DNA of 12,938 nt. Source: Sedimenticola sp. GTDB taxonomy: Bacteria > Pseudomonadota > Gammaproteobacteria > Chromatiales > Chromatiaceae. The first letter of the stretch is position 1. Each line of letters begins with the position of its first letter. The DNA lies in contig JAUXBK010000051.1 in NCBI GenBank assembly GCA_030619405.1, forward strand, positions 1 through 12,938, given 5' to 3'. The translations under genes were made by a program, and so were the position numbers. This document shows positions 7,297 through 12,938 of this stretch, one piece after another. The notes beneath the pieces are model-generated. The model did not search any database and was not told the origin of the DNA. It saw only the letters and a list, made by a program, of their open reading frames with translations.

Positions 7297-7319
7297 GTGG
7301 GCACAAAAAACGTGCTCAC
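7297..7319 (-). terminator. Hairpin after lon, possible weak terminator
   Basis: An 8-base-pair stem with one G-U pair (GTGAGCAC with GTGCCCAC on the minus strand) begins about 22 bases after the lon stop. The T-run lies in the loop rather than after the stem, so it is not a canonical intrinsic terminator. It may instead be a 3'-end stabilising structure. Confidence 0.3.
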
Positions 7320-7341
7320 CATACTGGTCTGATCAAGAAAA

Positions 7342-9798
7342 TCAGTGCTGAGTCAGCCCGTCATCTTTCTTCGCCGCTTTCTTGCGCGATGCAAGCTTGT
7401 CTCTCGCACCACTGGCCAGCATCTCACCTTCCGCTGACTTATTCGGCTGCGGCATGTGATCGAGCGCGACCTCCAGCACTTCGTCGATCCAGCGAACCGG
7501 CTTGATCTCCATATTCTGCTTGATGTTCTTGGGAATCTCCACCAGATCACGCTCATTCTCTTCAGGAATGATTACCGTCTTGATGCCACCGCGGTGGGCC
7601 GCCAGTAGTTTTTCCTTGAGTCCCCCAATGGGCAGCACTTCCCCACGCAGGGTGATCTCGCCGGTCATGGCCACATCGGCACGCACCGGGATATGGGTCA
7701 GGGCCGAGACCAGGCAGGTACACATCCCCACGCCGGCGCTGGGACCGTCTTTCGGCGTCGCCCCCTCCGGCACATGGATATGGACATCATACTTCTGATA
7801 GAACCCCTCTTCGAGCCCCAGAGCGGCCGCACGGCTGCGCACTACTGTCATCGCCGCCTGGATCGACTCCTGCATCACTTCACCCAGCTGTCCGGTATGA
7901 CTCAGCCGCCCCTTGCCAGGGACCAGTGCCGCCTCGATCCGCAGCAACTCGCCACCCACCTCGGTCCAGGCCAGACCTGTCACCTGACCGATCTGATCGT
8001 ATTCGTCCGCCTCGCCATAGCGGAAACGTTTGACACCCAGGTATTTCTCCAGGCTGTGTGGGGTAATGGTGATGCGCTTGCCCGGTTTTTTCAGCAGGAT
8101 GTGGCGCACCACTTTACGGCAGATTTTGGAGATCTCCCGCTCCAGGTTACGTACCCCGGCCTCACGGGTGTAATAGCGGACGATGTCGCGCAGGACGCTC
8201 TCACGGATCTGCAGTTCACTCCGTTTCAACCCGTTGTTTTCCAACTGCTTGGGGACCAGATAACGCAAGGCGATGTTCACCTTTTCGTCCTCGGTGTAAC
8301 CTGAGAGACGAATCACCTCCATGCGGTCCAGCAGCGCCGGGGGTATGTTCATGGTGTTGGCGGTGGCCACGAACATCACCTCCGACAGGTCGAAATCGAC
8401 CTCGAGGTAGTGATCCACGAAGGTGTGGTTCTGCTCCGGATCCAGCACTTCCAGCAGTGCGGATGCCGGGTCACCCCGGAAATCCATTGCCATCTTGTCG
8501 ATCTCGTCCAGCAGGAACAGGGGGTTTCGGGTACCGACCTTGATCAGGTTCTGGATGATCTTGCCCGGCAGCGCCCCAATATAGGTTCGCCGGTGGCCAC
8601 GGATCTCCGCTTCGTCGCGGATCCCTCCCAGGGCCATGCGCATAAACTTCCGGCTGGTGGCATGGGCGATCGACTGCCCCACCGAGGTCTTGCCCACACC
8701 CGGCGGTCCGACCAGGCAGAGGATCGGCCCCTTCAGCTTGCGCACCCGCTGTTGTACCGCCAGATACTCGATGATCCGCTCCTTCACCTTCTCCAGGCCG
8801 TAGTGGTCGGCTTCCAGCACATCTTCAGCCACCTTCAGATCATTGCGTATCTTGGAGCGTTTCTTCCAGGGCACGCTGACCAGGGTGTCGATGTAGTTGC
8901 GTACCACCGTCGCCTCCGCCGACATCGGTGACATCAGCTTCAGCTTATTGAGTTCCGACAGTGCCTTGGTCTTGGCCTCCTTGGGCATCCCCGCCTTCTC
9001 GATCCGGTTGGTGAGGTCCTCGATTTCGTTCGGCGCCTCATCCATTTCGCCCAGTTCCTTCTGGATCGCCTTCATCTGCTCATTCAGGTAGTATTCGCGC
9101 TGATTCTTCTCCATCTGGCGCTTGACCCGCCCCCGAATCCGCTTCTCGATCTGCAGCAGGTCGTTCTCCGACTCCATCAGGCCCATCAGATGTTCCAGCC
9201 GGCTGCACACGTCTGCCATCTCCAGGACACCCTGCTTCTCATCCAGCTTCAGCGACATATGAGCGGCCATGGTATCCGCCAGTCGACTGGGATCATCGAT
9301 ACTGGAGAGCGAGGTCAGAACCTCCGGTGGCACCTTTTTATTGAGTTTCACATACTGGTCGAAAAGGGCAGTGGCGGAGCGCATCAGCACATCCATCTCC
9401 CGCTCATCCACAGTCACGTCGTCGCCGACCGACTTCAGCTCAGCAGTGAAGTATTCATCCGTATCGACGAACCGGGTCAGCCGTGCGCGCTCTGCCCCTT
9501 CCACCAGAACCTTTACCGTGCCATCGGGGAGCTTCAACAGCTGCAGAATATTGGCCAGGGTTCCGACCCGGTGCATGTCATCGACCCCCGGGTCGTCAGT
9601 CTCCGCACTCTTCTGTGCCACCAGCAGGATCTGCCGGTTCTCCTCCATTGCCGCATCCAGGGCCTTGATGGACTTTTCACGCCCGACAAAAAGCGGTATG
9701 ACCATGTGCGGATAGACCACCACGTCCCGCAACGGCAGCACCGGCGCAAGTTGAGTGGAATCGGTGGTCACGGTGGATTTTTTCTCGTCTTGCCCCAT
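7342..9798 (-). CDS. lon: ATP-dependent protease La (Lon)
   Basis: 818-residue cytoplasmic AAA+ serine protease that degrades misfolded and regulatory proteins as a hexamer. The N-terminal LON substrate-binding domain (about 15-210) begins with PVLPLRDVVVYPHMVIPLF. A coiled region (about 215-300) follows. The AAA+ module has Walker A GPPGVGKT (364-371) and Walker B FLLDEID (428-434). The C-terminal protease domain has catalytic Ser687 in PKDGPSAG and Lys730 in GGLKEKLLAA, the same 43-residue spacing as E. coli S679/K722. It is slightly longer than E. coli Lon (784) because of a lysine-rich tail after about residue 785. The ATG at 9798 follows AGGAG at 8-10 bases. It is preceded by a heat-shock-type promoter (9964-9991) and a structured leader (9824-9902), so it is probably transcribed separately from clpX. 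Confidence 0.98.
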   Translation of the reverse strand: MGQDEKKSTVTTDSTQLAPVLPLRDVVVYPHMVIPLFVGREKSIKALDAAMEENRQILLVAQKSAETDDPGVDDMHRVGTLANILQLLKLPDGTVKVLVEGAERARLTRFVDTDEYFTAELKSVGDDVTVDEREMDVLMRSATALFDQYVKLNKKVPPEVLTSLSSIDDPSRLADTMAAHMSLKLDEKQGVLEMADVCSRLEHLMGLMESENDLLQIEKRIRGRVKRQMEKNQREYYLNEQMKAIQKELGEMDEAPNEIEDLTNRIEKAGMPKEAKTKALSELNKLKLMSPMSAEATVVRNYIDTLVSVPWKKRSKIRNDLKVAEDVLEADHYGLEKVKERIIEYLAVQQRVRKLKGPILCLVGPPGVGKTSVGQSIAHATSRKFMRMALGGIRDEAEIRGHRRTYIGALPGKIIQNLIKVGTRNPLFLLDEIDKMAMDFRGDPASALLEVLDPEQNHTFVDHYLEVDFDLSEVMFVATANTMNIPPALLDRMEVIRLSGYTEDEKVNIALRYLVPKQLENNGLKRSELQIRESVLRDIVRYYTREAGVRNLEREISKICRKVVRHILLKKPGKRITITPHSLEKYLGVKRFRYGEADEYDQIGQVTGLAWTEVGGELLRIEAALVPGKGRLSHTGQLGEVMQESIQAAMTVVRSRAAALGLEEGFYQKYDVHIHVPEGATPKDGPSAGVGMCTCLVSALTHIPVRADVAMTGEITLRGEVLPIGGLKEKLLAAHRGGIKTVIIPEENERDLVEIPKNIKQNMEIKPVRWIDEVLEVALDHMPQPNKSAEGEMLASGARDKLASRKKAAKKDDGLTQH

Positions 9799-9823
9799 GA
9801 TGGGCTCTCCTCATATATTTTTT

Positions 9824-9902
9824 GTTCCCTCGGTTTCGACGCCCCGGTCGAACTCTCATTCGTGTCTCGGGCGAAACCATCATCTGTAACAACGGAGGGA
9901 AC
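9824..9902 (-). promoter_or_regulatory. Structured 5' leader of lon (long interrupted stem)
   Basis: In the lon transcript GTTCCCTC (9902-9895) can pair with GAGGGAAC (9831-9824) and GGTTTCG (9878-9872) with CGAAACC (9838-9832). The two 3' segments are contiguous while the 5' ones are separated by 16 bases, making a 15-base-pair stem with one large bulge and an inner GC-rich part. It ends 25 bases before the start codon and leaves the SD outside the stem. A regulatory role is inference; it matches no riboswitch I recognise. Confidence 0.5.
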
Positions 9903-9963
9903 TTAATCTTAGGTCGAGGCGAAGCAACTGGCTCCCCTCATAATATTGATTGGTAAGCTGTTT

Positions 9964-9991
9964 ACATGGGGGCAGATGGGATCAATTCAAC
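9964..9991 (-). promoter_or_regulatory. Sigma32 (RpoH) heat-shock promoter of lon
   Basis: On the minus strand the -10 region is CCCCATGT (9971-9964), a full match to the RpoH consensus CCCCATNT. A 13-base spacer separates it from GTTGAAT (9991-9985), which matches CTTGAAA at 5 of 7 positions. The predicted start lies about 155 bases before the lon ATG. Heat-shock control of lon by RpoH is established in E. coli. Confidence 0.75.
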
Positions 9992-10020
9992 ACATGATCG
10001 ACCCGCACCTGCCTTGTTTT

Positions 10021-10040
10021 CTAAAACCCGGAAACGGGCT
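10021..10040 (-). terminator. Probable intrinsic terminator of clpX
   Basis: On the minus strand AGCCCG and CGGGTT form a 6-base-pair stem (one G-U pair) around TTTC, running into TTTTAG. It begins 24 bases after the clpX stop and lies upstream of the lon promoter. The stem is short and the U-tract brief, so termination may be partial. Confidence 0.45.
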
Positions 10041-10063
10041 GAAACCGCAAGGGAACGTCTGAT

Positions 10064-11341
10064 TCACTCTGACGCTGCCAGCTGTTTCTGTTTTTCACCA
10101 CCGTCGTAGATGATGTATGGGTTGTTGTCACCCATAATCGCGCCCTCATCGATCACCACCTTGCTGACATTGTCCATCGATGGCAGATCATACATGGTGT
10201 CAAGCAGTACCTGTTCCACGATGGTTCTGAGACCACGGGCCCCGGTTTTGCGATCCATCGCCTTGCGGGCGATGGCATGCAGGGCACCCTGTCGGAACTC
10301 CAGCTCGCAATCCTCCATCTCGAACAGGCGCCCATATTGCTTCACCAGGGCGTTCTTGGGTTCGGTCAGGATCCGCACCAGCGCCTCCTCGTCCAGCTCC
10401 TCCAGGGTTGCCACCACCGGCAGCCGGCCGACGAATTCCGGAATCAGCCCGTACTGGATCAGATCCTCGGGCTCCACCCCGATGAGCACCTCCCCCACCT
10501 TGCGACTCTCTTCCTTGCTGTGAACCGTGGCCGAAAAGCCTATGCCCCCCTTCTCCGAGCGGTTCCTGATCACTTTCTCCAGGCCAGCGAAGGCACCACC
10601 GACAATGAACAGGATATTCGCGGTATCCACCTGCAGGAACTCCTGCTGGGGATGTTTGCGCCCGCCCTGGGGCGGCACCGAAGCGACTGTACCCTCGATC
10701 AGCTTGAGCAGGGCCTGCTGCACCCCTTCACCGGAGACATCTCGGGTGATGGAGGGATTGTCCGATTTACGGGAGATCTTATCGATCTCGTCGATATAGA
10801 CGATACCGGTCTGCGCCTTAGCCACGTCGTAATCACACTTCTGCAGCAATTTCTGGATGATGTTTTCCACGTCTTCACCCACATACCCGGCCTCGGTGAG
10901 GGTGGTGGCATCGGCAATGGTGAAAGGCACATTGAGCATCCGCGCCAGCGTCTCTGCCAGCAGGGTCTTGCCTGAGCCGGTGGGGCCGATCAGCAGTATG
11001 TTGCTCTTGGCGATCTCGACATCACCCTTTTTGCCACTGGCGTCCAGACGCTTGTAGTGGTTGTAGACCGCCACCGACAGCACCTTCTTGGCCCGCGCCT
11101 GGCCAATGACGTACTGCTCCAGCATCCCGTTGAGTTCGTGGGGTTTGGGCAGACTGCTGGCTGCCTCGACGCCACCCTCCTGCATCTCCTCGCGGATGAT
11201 ATCGTTGCAAAGTTCGACGCATTCGTCGCAGATAAAGACGGATGGCCCGGCAATCAGCTTGCGCACCTCGTGCTGGCTCTTACCGCAAAACGAGCAGTAG
11301 AGCAGTTTGCCGTCGTCACCCCGGGTCTTATCTTCACTCAT
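10064..11341 (-). CDS. clpX: ATP-dependent Clp protease ATP-binding subunit ClpX
   Basis: 425-residue AAA+ unfoldase that recognises tagged substrates and feeds them into ClpP. The N-terminal zinc-binding domain has four cysteines (16, 19, 38, 41; CSFC...CDEC). The AAA+ core has Walker A GPTGSGKT (119-126), pore-1 loop GYVG (152-155), Walker B VYIDEID (181-187), an RKH loop (228-230), an arginine at 306 in EFVGRLP and sensor-2 GARGLR (367-372). The IGF tripeptide that docks on ClpP is at 267-269. Length matches E. coli ClpX (424). AGGAAGGA precedes the ATG at 11341 by a few bases. It follows clpP in the same direction, but a palindromic element (11475-11648) fills most of the 304-base gap. 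No clear promoter was found in the remaining 130 bases before clpX. Confidence 0.98.
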   Translation of the reverse strand: MSEDKTRGDDGKLLYCSFCGKSQHEVRKLIAGPSVFICDECVELCNDIIREEMQEGGVEAASSLPKPHELNGMLEQYVIGQARAKKVLSVAVYNHYKRLDASGKKGDVEIAKSNILLIGPTGSGKTLLAETLARMLNVPFTIADATTLTEAGYVGEDVENIIQKLLQKCDYDVAKAQTGIVYIDEIDKISRKSDNPSITRDVSGEGVQQALLKLIEGTVASVPPQGGRKHPQQEFLQVDTANILFIVGGAFAGLEKVIRNRSEKGGIGFSATVHSKEESRKVGEVLIGVEPEDLIQYGLIPEFVGRLPVVATLEELDEEALVRILTEPKNALVKQYGRLFEMEDCELEFRQGALHAIARKAMDRKTGARGLRTIVEQVLLDTMYDLPSMDNVSKVVIDEGAIMGDNNPYIIYDGGEKQKQLAASE

Positions 11342-11474
11342 TACGTCCTTCCTCTCAGGCCTATGCTGGAACTATTAACACAATTACACCTTCTCGACCA
11401 GAGCCAAGCGGTGAACTCTCTCCCATGATTCGATCCCGGGCGGTCCAGTAAGACTCCCCCTGGCAGAGGGGTAT

Positions 11475-11648
11475 TATCACCTGGATCCTGCGAGTACTCA
11501 CACGCACGTAGCACAAACTCTTGATCCCGTACAGCGATATGAAAAATCTCGCTAATCACAATAAAGGATTACACTCCATTTTTCATTCGCTCTACGAAAC
11601 AAGAGCTTGCACTCTGTACGCACGACTACCTGCAGGATCCAGGTATCA
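11475..11648. mobile_element. MITE-like palindromic element between clpP and clpX with 5-bp flanking duplication
   Basis: A 164-base segment (11480-11643) begins CCTGGATCCTGC and ends with its exact complement. It is flanked by the direct repeat TATCA on both sides (11475-11479 and 11644-11648), as expected of a target-site duplication. The symmetry continues inward through almost the whole element: arms 11479-11547 and 11578-11644 are about 75% complementary with only two single-base gaps, including CTCTTG/CAAGAG, AGCGA/TCGCT and ATGAAAAAT/ATTTTTCAT, and a final TAATC/GATTA pair around a 9-base loop. It contains no credible coding sequence. The right-hand TATCA overlaps the clpP stop codon (11648-11646). 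In clpP sense RNA it would fold into one long hairpin. The parent element is not recognised. Confidence 0.75.
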
Positions 11649-12293
11649 GGCGTCGTCGTCAGGCGTGCCTTGCCGCTGATCCAGAACCTTGTCTATCAGA
11701 CCATACTCCACCGCATCCCCGCCGCTCATGAAGTTATCCCGCTCGGTGTCGTTCTCGATCGACTCCAGGGAGTGCCCGGTATGCGTCGCCAGGATATGAT
11801 TGAGGCGGTCCCGCAGCAGCAGGATCTCCTTGGCATGGATCTCTATATCCGTCGCCTGGCCCTGAAACCCACCCAGGGGCTGATGGATCATCATCCGGGA
11901 GTTGGGCAGACAGAAACGCTTGCCCTTCTCTCCCCCGGCCAGCAGCAGCGCCCCCATACTGGCCGCCTGGCCGATACACATGGTGCTGACATGGGAGCGA
12001 ATGAACTGCATGGTGTCGTAGATCGCTAACCCGGCGCTGACCGAACCGCCGGGAGAGTTGATATAGATGTGGATGTCCTTGTCAGGATTTTCCGACTCGA
12101 GAAACAGCAGTTGCGCAACTACCAGATTGGCCATGTGATCTTCTACCGGACCCACCAGAAAGATGACCCGCTCCTTGAGCAATCGGGAGTAGATATCGAA
12201 GGAACGCTCCCCCCGTGGCGTCTGCTCGATGACAATCGGTATCAGCCCCAGACCTTCTGCATTCAATCCACCCATAAGGTTTGTATCGTCCAT
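11646..12293 (-). CDS. clpP: ATP-dependent Clp protease proteolytic subunit ClpP
   Basis: 215-residue serine peptidase forming the tetradecameric chamber that works with ClpX. The catalytic triad is Ser112 (GQAASMGA), His137 (MMIHQPLGG) and Asp186 (DTERDNF), one position offset from E. coli 111/136/185. The conserved segment VIEQTPRGERSFDIYSRLLK starts at residue 21. A short propeptide like that removed in E. coli is plausible before LIPIVIEQ. The ATG at 12293 is chosen because AAGGA lies 10 bases upstream and the length then equals the family's (E. coli 207). The frame stays open a further 41 codons upstream to an ATG at 12416, but that stretch runs into a terminal-inverted-repeat element and lacks an SD. 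The stop codon lies inside the TATCA repeat of the downstream palindromic element. Confidence 0.97.
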   Translation of the reverse strand: MDDTNLMGGLNAEGLGLIPIVIEQTPRGERSFDIYSRLLKERVIFLVGPVEDHMANLVVAQLLFLESENPDKDIHIYINSPGGSVSAGLAIYDTMQFIRSHVSTMCIGQAASMGALLLAGGEKGKRFCLPNSRMMIHQPLGGFQGQATDIEIHAKEILLLRDRLNHILATHTGHSLESIENDTERDNFMSGGDAVEYGLIDKVLDQRQGTPDDDA

Positions 12294-12350
12294 TTCAGAG
12301 AAATCCTTTAAGACAAACTTAGCCAACCGGCGCTCGCTCAGGCAGCCTCG

Positions 12351-12614
12351 TAGGAGCCTGTCCGAGAATAGAAGCCGACCGGTTTGTTGCTCCTGCAAAA
12401 CCGGCACTTCCGCCATCCATGGCGGTCGTAGCGAGGGGAAGCTGGTTTGAGTCAGATTTTTTCATTATTTGAGGCGAATATTGGGCATATTTAACGAAAA
12501 TAATGGGGAAATCTGGCCAAATCCAGCTTTTCCGCACGACTGCAGGGATGCAGGAGGTAGAGCAACGCATGGAGCAGTTGCCGAGTAGGTTCTCTATTCT
12601 CGGACAGGCTCCTA
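12351..12614. mobile_element. Non-autonomous element (MITE-like) with 22-bp perfect terminal inverted repeats
   Basis: The terminal repeats are exact over 22 bases: 12351-12372 starting TAGGAGCCTGTCCGAG, and 12593-12614 as its complement. The 264-base element has an AT-rich middle (about 12449-12510) unlike the neighbouring coding DNA, plus an internal hairpin with CCGGTTT/AAACCGG arms (12379-12403). It lies 57 bases upstream of the clpP start. The outermost bases of each repeat are TA, compatible with a TA dinucleotide target, but no longer direct repeat is visible. A 101-codon frame on the minus strand (12319-12624) spans it and runs out through the left end; it shows no recognisable domain. 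The size and lack of a transposase suggest a deletion derivative of an insertion sequence I cannot name. Confidence 0.75.
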
Positions 12615-12635
12615 GGGCTCTCACCCACTGGAAAA

Positions 12636-12673
12636 CGCCACCTTTTCATGGCGCACACCCATTATACCGCCAT
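12636..12673 (-). promoter_or_regulatory. Possible -10 box and overlapping small hairpins upstream of clpP
   Basis: On the minus strand a perfect TATAAT lies at 12666-12661, after the stop of the upstream partial gene and about 370 bases before clpP. No acceptable -35 hexamer is found 15-18 bases upstream. The box sits inside a 6-base inverted repeat (CGCCAT 12668-12673, ATGGCG 12648-12653). The inner arm can alternatively pair as CGCCA-TGAAAAGG-TGGCG followed by TTTT (12653-12632), a weak terminator-like fold. It could be a clpP promoter now separated from its gene by the inserted element, or merely chance. Confidence 0.3.
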
Positions 12674-12700
12674 TCGTGAAAAAGGAGCCCATATGCCTCG

Positions 12701-12938
12701 TTACTGGTCACTGCGCAAAGGGTGGTGCTTCAGGTATGAATTGAGGGACGCATAGGATGCCTGCGGATCAAGAGCGCCATCCCACTCTCGCCAAAACCGG
12801 CCCAAGGGTGTAGATTCCGTGTGCATTCGGTGTTTCACGTCACCTTCGGCGGTGGCACCCTCCGGCTTCCACTCTTCGCCGCGGGCCTTTGACGCCTTGG
12901 CGAGTAATCTTTGCGCATCGATTTCATCACCTCTGCTC
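12701..12938 (-). CDS. C-terminal part of an unrecognised protein, 5' end beyond the window
   Basis: An uninterrupted minus-strand frame enters at the window edge (first full codon at 12937) and stops with TAA at 12703-12701, giving 78 residues plus stop. The composition looks like real protein: a charged first part (DEIDAQRLLAKASKARGEEW), then TPLGRFWREWD, and the end SYASLNSYLKHHPLRSDQ. Codon choice resembles the neighbours. No domain is recognised and it does not look like the end of trigger factor, which usually precedes clpP. It runs in the same direction as clpP but is separated from it by about 400 bases that include the element at 12351-12614. Confidence 0.55.
   Translation of the reverse strand, partial: SRGDEIDAQRLLAKASKARGEEWKPEGATAEGDVKHRMHTESTPLGRFWREWDGALDPQASYASLNSYLKHHPLRSDQ

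Noticed and set aside
7693..8304. Plus-strand frame opposite lon
   Set aside because: It is an antisense shadow of a fully conserved Lon region; no start signal or domain.
11390..11460. Stretch with GATTCGATCCCGGGCGGTCC resembling a tRNA T arm and 3' end
   Set aside because: The bases flanking the TTCGATC-like loop do not pair as a T stem, and no acceptor, D or anticodon arms can be built.
12500..12540. CCCCATTA-like sigma32 -10 on the minus strand inside the clpP-upstream element
   Set aside because: The last position of the octamer fails and no CTTGAAA-like -35 lies 12-15 bases upstream.
12319..12624. 101-codon minus-strand frame across the clpP-upstream element
   Set aside because: It starts and ends outside the inverted repeats, translates the repeats themselves, and shows no transposase motif; better seen as part of a non-coding element.
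12693..12755. 20-codon plus-strand frame with a strong SD (AAGGAG 5 bases before ATG)
   Set aside because: It is antisense to the end of the partial minus-strand gene, very short, and has no promoter or family; the SD match is probably chance. It would only matter if expression were shown.
1..12938. CRISPR array, phage genes, rRNA or a defence system
   Set aside because: No regularly spaced direct repeats, no cas, phage or restriction-type genes and no rRNA-like segments were seen.

Overview
The window looks like a chromosomal segment of a moderately GC-rich gammaproteobacterium. The evidence is the gene order clpP-clpX-lon-hupB-ppiD, all on the minus strand, which is the classic gammaproteobacterial proteostasis cluster. 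It also carries close Escherichia/Pseudomonas-type ClpP, ClpX, Lon, HU-beta, PpiD and FabI proteins, with tRNA-Val and tRNA-Asp between hupB and ppiD. A fabI gene next to ppiD with a peptide-type ABC transporter beyond it recalls, from memory, the Pseudomonas layout. The several palindromic intergenic repeats would suit an environmental lineage such as a sulfur-oxidising Chromatiales relative, but I cannot fix the genus.

Layout from left to right. Positions 1-3166 (minus): the first two genes of a peptide/oligopeptide-type ABC importer, a doubly anchored solute-binding lipoprotein followed by an overlapping permease cut by the window edge. Positions 3167-3492: divergent intergenic region with a pair of GTTCCC/GGGAAC palindromic repeats. 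Positions 3493-4269 (plus): fabI, the only clear plus-strand gene. Positions 4270-4619: repeat-bearing convergent spacer. Positions 4620-6536 (minus): ppiD. Positions 6562-6760: a strong terminator, tRNA-Asp(GUC) and tRNA-Val(UAC). Positions 6774-7046 (minus): hupB, with a sigma70 promoter at 7158-7187. Positions 7342-9798 (minus): lon, with a sigma32-like heat-shock promoter and a structured leader. Positions 10064-11341 (minus): clpX. Positions 11475-11648: a palindromic MITE-like element filling most of the clpP-clpX gap. Positions 11646-12293 (minus): clpP. Positions 12351-12614: a second, unrelated terminal-inverted-repeat element just upstream of clpP. Positions 12701-12938 (minus): the C-terminal end of an unrecognised protein, where tig would be expected.

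Most of the genes belong to one functional theme: ATP-dependent proteolysis (ClpXP, Lon), periplasmic folding (PpiD) and nucleoid packaging (HU), with FabI providing fatty-acid elongation. The coding sequences are ordinary and intact. The unusual content lies between the genes. A long hairpin element with a 5-bp flanking duplication abuts the clpP stop codon, and its mismatches are mostly G-U pairs in the sense RNA. A second small mobile-like element separates clpP from whatever lies upstream. The lon leader can form a long interrupted stem. I found no CRISPR array, no complete transposase, no rRNA and no new multi-gene system.
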